64,000 nucleotides of DNA from Tetrapyrgos nigripes (lineage: Eukaryota > Basidiomycota > Agaricomycetes > Agaricales > Campanellaceae): positions 62,001-126,000 of the forward strand of contig JAACJM010000124.1 of NCBI GenBank assembly GCA_013368315.1, in the 5' to 3' direction. This document shows positions 22,970-34,696 of this stretch, one piece after another. Made by a program: the position numbers and the translations under genes. Under the pieces are notes generated by a model, which saw nothing but the letters and a program-made list of their open reading frames with translations, did no database searches and was not told the origin of the DNA. Positions within the stretch are counted from its first letter, which is position 1. Every line of letters starts with the position of its first letter.

Positions 22970-24258
22970 GGGCATCTGGTTTTTCAAGCTACTACTCAAG
23001 CTACCTAAGCTTGAGTAGCTTGAGTGTAGCTTGAGTGTAGCTTGACGGTAGCTTGACAGTAGCTTGAGTGTAGCTTGACTCTCCTTTTTGGGTGTGGCTG
23101 TGCTTATGCTACTGTAATCGACTTCACTACACTTCGTTTCACAACAAGTTACTCACATTTGAAGGGCCATTCATCAAGGAGATGTACATTTTACACACCA
23201 CATGTCTCATTGCAAATTGATTTAGCTTCTACAGAGTCAATTACATATACTTTAAAATTGCAGTCTCATTTTGTGCAAGTCTTTGCTAGATTTTTCTAAC
23301 TGTGTTAGACAGCTTGCCTTGTGAATATGGTGACCCAGAGAGAACAGGCAGATCCTATGAATGAGGTTTTAGTATACAAAGGCAATGTCAGTCATTTTAC
23401 AAGCCAAAAAATAGTCTAGACATATTCAAGAGGATTTAGGGCACATCAAAGGCATTTTAGGGGCATATAAAGTAGCTGGTGGAAGCTTGAGAGTAGCTTG
23501 AGGTAGCTTGAGAGCAGCTTGAGTAGCTTGACTGTAGCTTGACTGTAGCTTGAGTGTAGCTTGAGTGTAGCTTGACTATAGCTTGACTGTAGCTTGAGTA
23601 TAGCTTGAGTGTAGCTTGAGGTGGCTTGATGAGTGTGGCTTGAGTGTGGCCTGAGTGTGGCTTGAGTGTGGCCTGAGTGTGGCTTGAGTGTGGCCTGAGT
23701 GTGGCTTGAGTATAGCTTGAGTATAGTAGCCTGAGGGTAGCTTGACTTTCCATTTTGGGTATGACTGTCCTTATTCCAGTCTAGTCAACTTCACTACACT
23801 TCATTTTATATTAAGTTACTTGCATGGAAAGAGCCATTCATTGAGCAAATGTATATTGTACATACCACATTCTTCATTGCCAATTGGTTTAGCCTCTAAT
23901 GAGTTGAGTACATAAACTTTAAAATTGCAGACATAGAAATACAGTGATCTAGAGAGAACAGGCATATCCAGATTAATGAGTTTCTAGTATTCAGAGGCAA
24001 TGACAATAGTTTTACAAGCCAAAAAATAGTTTAGACAAATTCAAAAGAGATTAGGACATCAAAGGGATTTCATAGGCATAGAAGTTTCTTTTGCGTCATT
24101 TTGAGACAGCTCAAGAGTAGCTGGAGCAACATTGAGGTAGTCTGAGTGTAGTTTAAGGGTAGCTTGAGGAAAGCTTGAGATAGCTTGAGTGTAGCTTGAG
24201 TGTAGCTTAAGTAGTAGCTTGAGTAGTAGCTTGAGTGGTAGCTTGAAAAACTGGTGGG
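22970..24258 (+). mobile_element. Composite element with arrays of GTAGCTTGAG(TG)
   Basis: The ends are inverted repeats: left GGGCATCTGGTTTTTCAAGC, and the right end, reverse-complemented, CCCACCAGTTTTTCAAGC. Arrays of the 11-12-bp unit GTAGCTTGAGTG (inverted at the left tip) lie at about 22985-23075, 23475-23745 and 24115-24245. They alternate with two related cores of about 350-390 bp (23090-23470 and 23755-24110), which share ACTTCACTACACTTC, GCCATTCATC/TTGAG and ACAAGCCAAAAAATAGT. The same family recurs inverted at 42672-43986. There is no transposase and no certain target duplication. Non-autonomous DNA transposon, superfamily unknown. Confidence 0.75.
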
Positions 24259-24631
24259 ACTCGCCGCTTTTGTACAGTTTTGCTGATGACTTTCACCCCC
24301 CAAATAGCAAATGGGACTACTTAGCAATGAAGAGAGTATATAGCAGTGTCTAGCATCTCTATAAGCTGGCTATCAAACACTTGCGCTGGTCTGGCTGGAA
24401 GAGACGTCACTAAGTCAAGTGACTGGAGTCAAGATAAGACGTACTAAGTTCAGGAAAACGTCTGAAGACTCCTTGTACACCTACTTACTCTACAGAAAAT
24501 TACGTGCAAATTACATCACAGTCAAAGTACTTATTTGTAATAAAAGTCCTGAGAAACAAGTCCAAGTCTTGATACAAAGTCTATCAATTATCATTGTATC
24601 ATGGTCCTAATTCATGTCCATTTTTTTTTGC

Positions 24632-24755
24632 CAGACACTCCACTTCTATCAATGTGCCATCCCCTGATGAGCCTCCCAGCTTGAACGTGCCCACAGCCAC
24701 TCCGTCCATCTCTCAACCACCTTCGTCCCAACCCCAGCCTGAGTTGGTGCCCTAG
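24632..24755 (+). pseudogene. Orphan last exon, Pro/Ser-rich C-terminus
   Basis: A strong acceptor (TTTTTTTTTGCCAG) precedes an open frame with a low-complexity tail of Ser, Pro and Gln (SQPPSSQPQPELVP), ending at a TAG at 24753-24755. AATAAA follows at about 24893. No upstream exon is recognisable; the composite element ends about 370 bp before it. Probably the 3' remnant of a gene, at low certainty. Confidence 0.3.
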
Positions 24756-26915
24756 TAATTCTCATGATCGTCATCTCCAAACTCGCAATGAAAGGGGTGT
24801 GGGCCAGCACCGCGGCGTGGCGAGTACAAGGCCATAGGTAGCTACAAACATAAAGTACACATTTTGTTATTGAACTTCTTTATCTTCCCCCAATAAATAC
24901 TAGTACATGTAGAAAACTATTTCGTTTTTTTCCTTTTTAACTGGGTCAGATAACAAAATTAAAAACTTGAGATTCAAAGCCAGCGTAGCTTCACCACTAC
25001 CAATGTAATATCCAACTGTATACCCAACTGAGCACACACTTCCCACTGGAATTTTCTCTGTTAATAGTGGAAGGGAAGATAGTAACATAAGTGCTGCAAG
25101 GCGCAAACGAGAGCCGTTTGATGGATAGCCCGCTTAGAAAGCTTCATGAGCAGCATCCGAGACGATAGTTTGAGTCGTAGAGGACAGAAAAGAAGCAAAG
25201 AAGGGAGAGGTTGGTGACAATTAAGATGAAAAGCTTACGCGTCGACGGGGAGCTTGAATTGAATCAGAGTTTTAATTGAGACAGGAACAGAGCGTAGAGT
25301 ACATAGCGTTGACCTGACCGAGAAAAATTGAGAATGTAACGGTGGCATATGATTTAGACAAAAAGGGCATTGCCACAAACAACGTATATTTGCAATACCA
25401 TTAGTACATATGTAGCGGTCAGGGGCCAAGGCGAAAACCGGAGACAAAGGACCGGGAAAAATCGGGAACAATTCGTATAGCCACAAGCGGAAAACGGGTG
25501 TAAAGAACTCAGCCTCATTCTTCGGCCTCGTAATAACCAACCCTGCCATTAGTTGTAAGGTAGTAGTGTGTAAATAGGCTGAAAGCCACAAGGATACAGA
25601 GAACGAGCAGAACCAACAAAGAGAAGTGTAGAGGAACGGAAAGAACTGGAAAGAAGAAACCCGGCGTCACTCAAAGTAAAGGATGATGGAGGTAGCGAGG
25701 AAAGGGCTTGATATTGACGTAAGTATTTACTTAGTGGGGAGGAGGAGGAGTGTATTACCCGGGCTAGGACCGAGAGACGATACGCCGGGGGTCCGGGAGG
25801 CATCCCGATGTACTTACTCGTAGTTAATAGTATATCATCGTCCTGGGATCAGCCACTTCCAGGGAGGACAAGCTCACAGTTCGTATGACCGCGGTAGATC
25901 CATCTGATTATGGTGACCGCCAAGGATCACAGCGAAGTTCGAATACATATCACTTAATATACTGTGAATATCTACGTTGAACTTCACCATAATGGAGGGT
26001 CCCAATCATTCCGAGTCCGAGTCTGAGTCCCCGCTACAGTACCCTGTTGGGACGTACACTGGATCTGCGTTGCGGAAGATTTCCATGATATTCCATCACT
26101 TCGTATACATACTGTGCAGTGACAGAAAATATGGGGAAAGATGCCACTGCTTCGCGTGGCAAGATACGAGGCCTCTTTTCAAATACTATCAAATACCATG
26201 AACCTGGCCACCATAGCGTATTTAAATCATAGATATTCACAGTGATGCCTTGTAGGTACAAAAATGTTATCAATGGATAGTGTAGGTTCCTGGCTATTAG
26301 AAATATGAGTCTGGGATTTTTACAGATGAAAGTGCCAGCCCAGTGAATATTCTTCTGCGACGAGTCGGTATTTGGCCCAAACCGAGTAGCTGGCCATGCG
26401 TGAGAACCTTTATAAGCAACCATTCCGCGTCAACGACGTCGTCCGTCCTCTGACTCCTCGCCTTATATTCACGTCGCTATCGTTCATCCAGTCTACCTGG
26501 CATCCAGAGCTTGGACTATCAAGGTATTCCGACCCATTCAGAGCTTCACAGATGCTTCAATGACGTATAACTATGGCTCTCTTCCACACAGACTCTTTTC
26601 TATCATACGTGACCACTGACTGTAACTCAAGCTCACCACTCTAGCGAGAACAGGCAGGAATTATATTTAGAGGAAAGCTATGGATCTTTATTGCTATAGC
26701 CAGGTGACAGGTGACTATCTGAAGCAGGTAACACTGTAAACTCAGGGGTGAGCTATCTGGTTAGTACACAGGACTCAGGTATGTGCTCTTCTGCATGATA
26801 ACCACTCCTCAACCCGTTAACATTCTTTCTCTGATATCAACAGAATATAAAGACTTATTTACATATTGCTGTATCTTTGTACACTCCACTGCAATCAAGA
26901 AAAGTATCCACCGAA
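24756..26915. other. Repeat-rich stretch without a supported gene
   Basis: Minus-strand frames at 25235-25803 are unconvincing. At about 25741-25970 there is a dispersed repeat whose left part recurs at 36784-36860 (GGAGGAGGAGTGTATTACC, GGCTAGGACC/GAGCTAGGACC) and whose right part recurs at 41355-41505 (GTCCGGGAGGCATCCC, CATCTG(A/G)TTATGGTGACCGC). At about 26140-26165 there is the short block TGCCACTG..TGGCAAGATA, also found upstream of both acyl-CoA oxidase-like genes. Confidence 0.5.
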
Positions 26916-29524
26916 TCATATCAGATCACTCGGCTTCTCAACACCCTGCTTCTTCAAATACTCATCCAAAGCCAAGCAATCGTCAACGCTGGTCAAGTCC
27001 TGCCATGTCACATCACCATCCTCCCATGCTACCTCGAACATCAGCTCGCTCCATGACCACTGGTGCCTAAGAATCCCGGCTATGATGCATTCTTTCTCTG
27101 GAATGGCCTCAGCCTCACTTTCACTCTCACTGTTGCCCTCGTCTCCAAGCAATGGATCCTTCTCAGAATCAGTATCGGCTCCACCTGTAGAATCAGTGTC
27201 AATGTGTACCACTGGCTGCTCGGGTGCACTGTTGTTGGTCCTGACTGGCATTGGTTTTGGCCTTGGCTTAGGAAGTGTTGGGATGTTATCGGATGCAGTG
27301 GTGATTCTTTTTTGCACTGGTCTAGGTCTTGGTTTTGGTTGTGGCACTGCAGGTATGGGTGTAGTGGATGATGAAGACAACGATGAATCAGAGTCTTCAG
27401 CAGATCCCCAGTCAAACCTTTCTCCATTGTCTGAAATACTAGCCGACTGGCTTCCTTTGCCCCGTCCCTGTCCCCGTCCTCGTCCCCTTCCACACCCACC
27501 ACCCCTCACTCCCCTACCTCTGCCACGTCCACTACCACATCGACGACCAACACTAATTTGGGCTGCAGCCCCTTCTTTCTCTAGTCGCTTTGCTTCCTTG
27601 ATCCTCTCTCTCTCTACCCTCTTTCATTCTTTGTTTTCTGCAGCCACTCTTGCCCGTTCAGCCTTCTTTTCTTCACGCTCGCGTTCCTTCTTTTCCTTCA
27701 CCTTCTGTCTATCAATCTCCTTTTGTGCGTCTGCTAGTCCCTTCTCGTAGGCTTTGAGCCGATTCTTGATTTCCTTGAAACAGGGCTGCGCTTCTGTGAA
27801 CACTTCCTTCATCCATTTACCCCATGCACTTCGTGCTAGAGCCTCCAGCATCTCCAACGATGTCATCAAACGGGCACCTTCAAAATACACAGCCTTCTTC
27901 TTGGTAGTCCGGTCAAATGCCCGTTTTCGAAGATCAGCATTCTCAACTTCCATCAACTTCATGTGTGCATACATCTCCGACATACCCTCAACACACTTCT
28001 CCATGAGAGAACGAAGGTGATCATTCTCCGCCAGCAATGTTTCTCGGCTCGCATGGCTTCGCGACTTCTGCGGCAACTCTAGGCGAAGTCCAGTAACTGC
28101 GGGCGGGAGATTTTCTGAAGAGTCTGAAGAAGACGACACATTCTTGCTGAGCACAGGTGTCAGAAATGTAGGAAAGCGAGGGCCTATAGGTAGAGCTGAT
28201 TTTGTAGTGGTAAGTTTGGATGGTTCATACATTTCAGGGGAAATGATGTGGCGATTCAAGGGGTGGATACCACACTTCACAAAGGAAGCGATAATTGTAT
28301 CCACCTGGAAGGCGCTTGCGCGGGCTGTTGCAAAGTAGAATAGTAGGTTGTATTTGTCGATATCAATAGATCGTTGAGCTGGAAGTATACCATGACTGTC
28401 TGAATATGTTTTTGAGAATAAGAATAGAGCAAAACGTACCTAAACTGGTGATTAAAGCCTTCCATTTTACGGCGAGTGGGCCAAAAACTCCAACATCACA
28501 TGGCTGTAGGGCATGGGTGGTATGGGGTGGCAAGCAAAGTATGATAATCCAATGCTCTTCTGCAAAATTGCAGAAGCGATATGTACAATGGGAGTTGTGT
28601 CCGTCAAGGATGAGGAGACGCCACTTTGTTTGACGTTTAAGTTCAGGATTGGGTCTGGTGTTGGGTTCAAAATCCTTCTCCAGCCACATCGACCCAAGCT
28701 CTTGATCAGTCCAACCATTCGGCGAGATTGAGATACTAAAAGACAAATTTTATAGAAGTCAAAAAACAGATCATCAGCAAACAATGAAGTACTCACCTTG
28801 CATTATTGGGATTATTTTCCGCCCATCTGAGATCTCGTTTCATACCTGGGAAGATGAACGAGGAATGTAACGCCTTGCCTTTGGCATTCACGGCCTCAAC
28901 GATGGTAATCAAATCACGGTTCCCACTCTGAACAGAATAGACCGACTTCTGTTCACGATCAACCAGTGCAGCTATCCGTCTTCCAATGCCTAACTGAATA
29001 CCCTTTTCATCCATATTCCACATATGCTCCGGGTCAATATTGAACTCTTTGATAGTGGATTCGAGTAGGTCAAAGTGATCGTTAACTGTTTTTTGATTGA
29101 GTGCCTTGGCTCAGCATGACTCTAATGACTGAGTAAGTTTGATCTTGAGGTCAGGGTGGCGGTTGAGGAAGCGTCGTGGCCATGATGCTCCTAGTTCTCG
29201 ACCACATACATGTGCGGCATAGCTACCCAATAAAGCAAGTGACATAGGGACTCCTCGCCGTGCTCTAACCTTGGCCCATTCCACCATAATCTCTTCCTGA
29301 GCATTGGAGAGGTTTTGTTCATGTTCGTGAGCTTCTTTACGCAGCCAGATTCCTTTGAGACGAGTGCCAAGAGTAGCTCGCGGGACTTCATAAAATTTCG
29401 CAACGGTGCGCTGAGATCGTCTAGGGTCTTCTTCCATGGCCCGAACAGCATAATCCATTCGTTCCTCCTGGGTAAGAGTAGGATCGCCAAGAGGATCAAG
29501 GTCAAGAGTTGATTTAGGCGGCAT
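26916..29524 (-). pseudogene. Pogo-type DDE transposase with chromodomain-like tail, two nonsense codons
   Basis: Transposase of the Tc1/mariner-pogo group that cuts and pastes its own element. The start at 29524 gives MPPKSTLDLD, then a Psq-type helix-turn-helix (AVRAMEEDPRRSQRTVAKFY) and a CENP-B-type HTH (ASWPRRFLNRHPDL). The DDE core shows MWNMDEKGIQLG, LLILDGHNSH and QPCDVGVFG. Two short GT-AG introns (about 28741-28797 and 28376-28440) keep the frame. A coiled, Lys/Glu-rich stretch and a Gly/Arg repeat region follow. The end of about 45 residues, with FEVAWEDGDVTWQDL and ALDEYLKKQGV, resembles a chromodomain. TGA codons at 29111-29113 and 27624-27626 break the frame without other damage; both could be CGA. 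The element's terminal repeats were not found. Confidence 0.85.
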
Positions 29525-31007
29525 AGGGAGAAAAAATGAGATGGAAGGCTGGACTGAAAAAAAAACAATGGAGGGGCCGCTGTGTGCTTCAGACGATCAT
29601 AGGATAGCATATAAATGCAGTCTATTACGATACTATGAGGTTACAGCTGGTGCATTTGTGCTAAGGGTCAACAGAGAGAAGGTGATGTTTGGGGAGAAAT
29701 GGCCCAATGTCAACGTCGCCTGAGGAAATATCTGCGAGACAATCACCATGAGTTTTGCTCAGTATGGAAGGTTGAAGGAAAGGTTACTCATTTCCAACAC
29801 CGGTGGGTCTGTCGAATCAATCATCTCTACCCGAGGACTTCATCACGCAGCCCTTGCGCGTAGGGTATCAGCGAAGAATGGAACCTGCTAGAGTATCAAA
29901 AAAAAACCTTAAAAATAGAAAACGCACACTGACATACCTTAGAAGATGTAGTGAGTGAGACAGTGAAATTTCAATGTAGCTCGAAGTGATCTGGAGTCAC
30001 TATGCGAGGGACAAGCTGGAGTGTTGAGCACCCGGGCAGACAAGCAATCTTGAAGGTAGAATGGATGTACAGGGTAGGAAAATGTGCGAGTCAGTAGATA
30101 AGGTGATTGTGAAAGAAGCAGAGACACGAGGGACTGAAAGAAGCCAAAAATCGACGTAAAGACGCAGAGGACGTTGAGATATGACTCAATGACCAAGTCA
30201 TGGGTGGTTGCTTACCTAAGGATTTTGCGTCATTCCCATCATTTCATGTCAGATTTTGCCGATATCTCGACGTCCGCTACACCCCCATGCAAGAGCTTTG
30301 GTTTGCGGACCGTCATCATTTGGTAGTATTTTTTCATGTTAAAAAAGTTGTACAGAGTTTGCTCGTTTTAGAGATATTTACCAAATGGCCAGCTTCCCAG
30401 TGTGGCCAGCTTCCTAGTAAAATATAGTATATGAAAATTTCAACAGCAAGGTATAGATAGCAATATCGGGACTTTCATTCCTATATTAGCTATTTACAGC
30501 TTTCAGCAAAAACGACAGAGCAGGATACATTATATATATTGGAATTTACCAGTCAGATACATACGACGCAGAAAGGCACCTTGTACATTAGGCCATTGGT
30601 ACCTTTGTCGATGTGCCTGACCAGCAAAGCATCAGCAAAGTCCATAGGGGAAGGACTTCAGAGATATAATAAAAACCGGATAAAAAGGGATAAGCATGGC
30701 CTTGACAAAAAGGGTGTGCACTCACTAAGGACCATGCGTTCAACGTTGACCATGCGTATGAGAAAAACCGAGTAATTGGGTCCCCACACGAAGAATGGAC
30801 AGCAGCAAGCTTCGTTGGCGAGAGGACGATGATGGTAGAGCCATTTTCATAGGTTCTTACAAATCGGTATTGCCAAAGTTCGCGACCTGAAGAACCTTTA
30901 TACGCCTATATCGGATCCCGAGGTATCCAAAATTGTATGTATTAGCCACACGCGGAAGCCTCAGATTATAAGAAGTCCATAAAGGGCCTCGTAACCAATA
31001 GTCATAC
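29525..31007. other. Intergenic / element flank
   Basis: 5' flank of the pogo-type gene, then AT-rich sequence. Short frames at 29939-30196 and 30539-30775 match nothing. No feature was recognised. Confidence 0.35.
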
Positions 31008-33460
31008 TGTGAATCTATCGACATTTACAAAAGGGCTCGAGCAAAAAACTAAACAGAATGAGGCGCTTCTGGCAAGCCGTCCACAAATTCAGCCCACTTG
31101 GCATCATCCACTATAGGCACATTCACCGCCTCACTGACGTTCATCCCATTGATCCAACCATCTATTCCAGATTGCGCTGCAGTTATTGCTCGATTCTCCT
31201 GCTCCTGGAAGCTATAGTAGCTGACAAGCTTCTCCCCCACAAACCACGCGAGATCTTCCCGAATCACTGCACATTCATATAGATCAAGGAGCTTCTGATC
31301 AACTCCAGCCTTCACTGCGGCATTATATGCCATGCTATGGCCAATCGCACTGACCAACGTCTGCGCTTGAGGAAGGATCATGTTCGCGAAATCGGGATGT
31401 GCGCGACCACCTTGTTCTTGCCAGATGTTTTGATACGTGGTAAGCAATCCGTCCGCGTACTTTGCAAGGAGGCCTTCGTGCTTGTAACCTGGCAGCGAAT
31501 ATCGGCCCTGGATCAGTTCAGATGCGAGACCTATGTAAAAGGGACATATGGTTAAAAGATATTATGCCCTTATGGAAGACCAATACTCACGGATACACAG
31601 AACAAGTATATCGCCTTCTGCAATCGCAGCGCCTCGAGTGTTAGCCTACTGCATGATTAGCAGAATGAAAACGTGAGCTAAGGGTTCATACGTACGTGAC
31701 AGAGAGAAGTATGGTTATAATTGAATAGCCCTTGAACGCCGCATCTCTCCGACAGAGATTCTTGCCGGGTGAGGGCTGCTCTAATAGCGACCGTCTTGAA
31801 ACAAGTGGCGATACCATGTCGAACCCGAAATTCAAGTTCCTTGTTACTGAACTGTGTCGTGGCGAACTCTGAGAAGGCCTTGAATACGAAGGCTTGAGCT
31901 ACTGCGTAGAAAATCGGCAACTGTTGAGTCCGGAAAGAGAATATTGAAACACTAGAGCCACTAGGTGTGGAGACCTTTCTGCGGAGGCTGTATTTGTACG
32001 TGATGTATGCCGCTATCTGTAGTGCTGGGATAGCCATAATCCCAACTGATAGAGTGCCAACTGCGACGCGCCAGATTGAAAGAAGGAAATCGATGCGGGG
32101 AATTTTAGGAGCTCGTGGATCGGACAGTAACGAATCTGCTGGTAGTAGAACCTGATGGAATGACGTGATAGAATGATTGAGAGGGGCTGCATTTCCTCGG
32201 TAAGGCAGTCGTTTGCAGATGATACCAGGCGACATGGTATGGCCGTCGTTGAGTTGGACTAAAAATGCTTTAATTCCGTTGTCGGTGCCGTCCACTACCA
32301 GCCTCGCAAAGACGATTGCATAGCATGGCTTTCCGAGAACTGGAACCGTAGGAGGCATGTATCTGTACTCAAAATTTAGGGGAATTCTGAATGAGAACTT
32401 CGAAGGTAACGCACTTGGCAGCGCTGGCATTCGGAGTGTTCAGCAGAAACTTCCCTTCTCTTGTTGACGTAACGATGGTCTCTAGCTGAGCAGCATCCAA
32501 GCCGTGGCCGACCTCAGTAAGACAGAACTGCCCTCTGAAAGGTGGATGATCAGGTATCAGTGTTCGAGGTACCATCGGCGCAATATACAAGACTTACATT
32601 GCTTTATAAGTGAGTAGATCATCCACAATCATTTTCAGCTCTGGTCTGAAGTCCACCAGTGGTCCCAGAGTTCCGAGCACAAGGTTAGACTGTATAGCAA
32701 ACAGGGATGTGGCTGCACCATTGCGAGCAACGGCTGCATCGATCCACACATCCCAAAACTTTGGGGTCAAATTAACAATATCATCGAGGGACAAACCTAT
32801 AAAAATTAGTATGTTGATACACCGTGATTGGAAGTAGTGCCCACCACTTCGATGAGCCAGCAATCCAGCCTCTTGGTAAGCCTCAAGTGCTGCTTTGTGC
32901 TGTTCAGTGTTGGATGTCATAGTGTAATGAAGATACGACGAACGAAATATCTGTGCAGATTCAGTGGCTTTAGAAAGCTATTTAAGTATCAGGATCCAGA
33001 CTCAGCCACTGTACGGTTACCCACCGGGACAACGAAGGGACAAGGTCAAGTTTTACTTCGCTTAACCCTCGCCGGAAGTCAAACTTGACCTTGCCTTGAT
33101 GGGATACCGTAGTACATACCTGTACACTGCCCGTTAACCTACGGTCTTGCTGTCACCGTGTCGTCGGAGTTCGTGCCACACACCATACGGTATGCGATAT
33201 ATGTGGAAGTTCAAGAAATCATCCTGTCAATTCGAATTCAATCCATTGCAATGCATAGTATGTCTTGCCACTGGGAAGGGTGCCATTGCTTCTCATGGCA
33301 AGATATGAAGCCCGTTTTCAGACATCTCCAGATCTCAACAGCAACATCCACATGGCGATACCGAGATTAAGTTTATTCCTATATAACATATTTACAGTCG
33401 AAAGGGTATGGGCAAAACAAGTCCATAATAAACAACGGAGCACAGTCCGGTAGTGAGCCG
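31008..33460. repeat. Tandem segmental duplication, unit A
   Basis: This stretch holds an acyl-CoA oxidase-like gene with its flanks and matches 34697-37290 in the same orientation. The match starts near ATCTATCGACATTTACAAA (31014 and 34708) and extends past the promoter block ATCATCCTGTCAATTCGAAT (33220 and 37056). Unit B has about 170 bp of extra sequence at 36755-36925. Confidence 0.85.
31049..32920 (-). CDS. Acyl-CoA oxidase/dehydrogenase-like flavoprotein, copy A
   Basis: FAD-dependent enzyme family that removes hydrogens from the alpha-beta bond of acyl-CoA, as in peroxisomal beta-oxidation or polyketide-related pathways. Six exons by eye from 32920. In order: an N-terminal helical domain (LDDIVNLTPKFWDVW, LVLGTLGPLVDFRPEL), the flavin-site signature CLTEVGHGLDA, LNTPNASAAKYMPPTVP, the middle beta domain (CYAIVFARLVVDGTDNGIKA, PLNHSITSFHQVLLP), then the C-terminal helical domain with SFRTQQLPIFYAVAQAFVFK, CGVQGLF and ANTRGAAIAEGD. 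It ends GLPEAPHSV at 31049. All junctions keep frame. Compared with copy B the C-terminus is cut by a stop just after APHSV, losing a terminal ARL. Length about 600 residues, typical of fungal acyl-CoA oxidase-like proteins. Substrate unknown. Confidence 0.87.
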
Positions 33461-33469
33461 AGTATATTG

Positions 33470-33900
33470 GATGTTACGAGGGGTATGGGTCGACTGGAAG
33501 CCCGTAAAAATCAGACGCATATATTAGCCAAGGCACGTACAGTATTCTAAGCAGGCTTTTGAAGGTACTCTGTAATATCCATAACACGAGTGACCTCCAA
33601 ACGAGTCTGGCAGCTGGATCAACCAAGGAGAGCTTGCTTTCGCACAAACTCGTCGTCAATTGACTCTGGTGAGGGTTGATACAACCTCGAGAGCCTGCAT
33701 CTAAAACTCGGTCTTCGTCCACAAAGTTCCCAGCGTTGTCTAGCCAGTCGGTGTCTTCATCAGGATCACACTCCTTTTTCTGCAGACATGAAAGGATGTC
33801 CTGTTTCCGCTTTTCGGCTTGGTGTTTGATTTTGGACAGGCCCCGCTTCAGAACCTACAGAGAGGGAGTCATAGAACTATGAAACGCAACACGGATCGCC
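33470..33900 (-). pseudogene. Fragment of an unidentified coding region
   Basis: On the minus strand from about 33850 an open stretch reads KIKHQAEKRKQDILSCLQKK, then DTDWLDNAGNFVDEDRVLDA, then a Cys-containing tail. The acidic WLDN.GNFVDED pattern resembles a short conserved stretch I associate with basidiomycete transposon proteins, but I cannot name the family with confidence. There is no proper start. It sits between the two duplicated units. Confidence 0.3.
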
Positions 33901-34202
33901 CACCCCTTTTGCCAGTACTTCACACACTACCCTCCTCCGTTTTCGTACTCCCTCTATTCATTATTCATGCTTGGATCTTCCGGTGATGTCGGTGCGGTGG
34001 GGTCACTCACCATACGGTGTGGGTTTTTACCTGTCTCGGCAAAGACCTCTAAAGGCACAGTGCGGCTACGCCTGAATAGGACCTCAGGTTTTTCACCTTG
34101 CCATCATTCTCAAATTGGGAGGGAGCACTCCTGCAATGTCTTTATTAATACTAATTTCTATTCCTTTTGTACTTGCTTTCATAGTTAGGTTCATCGAGGT
34201 CT

Positions 34203-34270
34203 ACATACCTTGGTCTATTCCTTAGGCGGAGATGAATATTATTTTGTAAACATTTCAAAATTCAAACTAG
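34203..34270 (+). repeat. Dispersed repeat, second copy of 2588-2650
   Basis: Contains CATACCTTGGTCTATTCC, GGCGGAGATGAATATTA and ACTAGCGAAGG, matching the left-end copy with small indels. Confidence 0.6.
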
Positions 34271-34418
34271 CGAAGGACAAGTTACGACGTCCATCGAGGT
34301 CCCAGTGACCTCAGATTTACTTAGGAGATCAATCGCATTCCCGAAAAGCTTAAAACATTCTTGCTCGAAATGCTGTATGAAATTAGCGCGGTATGAACGA
34401 CCCTTGTCGGTAAAGTAA

Positions 34419-34520
34419 GGTAGGAAGGTAGGAAGGCAGAAAGGTAGGAAGGTAGGAAGGCAGAAAGGTAGGAAGGTAGGAAGGCAGAAAGGTAGGAAGG
34501 TAGGAAGGCAGAAAGGTAGG
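34419..34520 (+). repeat. 24-bp minisatellite, about four units
   Basis: The unit AGGTAGGAAGGTAGGAAGGC plus AGAA repeats about four times with almost no variation. It lies just left of duplication unit B. The purine/pyrimidine strand asymmetry is complete. On the minus strand it reads as a Phe/Leu/Pro/Ser repeat (FLPSYLPT/SAFLPSYL), which I take as incidental. Confidence 0.9.
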
Positions 34521-34696
34521 ACGTTGATAAGGATCGAAACGAGAAGATGAGAAGGAACAGATCCTCGTGAAAGCTGCCGGTCTCAAGTTCTGAACCTTGA
34601 ATCACTAAAAAAGTAAGTCCACCTGGCGAGTTTGAACAAGTGTTCAGATGATACGACATGCAATGGCTGAGCAACAAGAGACCAATAAATACAGGT

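Noticed and set aside
26783..27750. Long plus-strand frames rich in Pro, Ser and Leu
   Set aside because: Antisense of the pogo-type transposase RG-rich and coiled-coil region; low complexity explains their length.
34321..34677. Minus-strand frame over the minisatellite
   Set aside because: The length comes from the 24-bp repeat, a multiple of three; no start context or domain.
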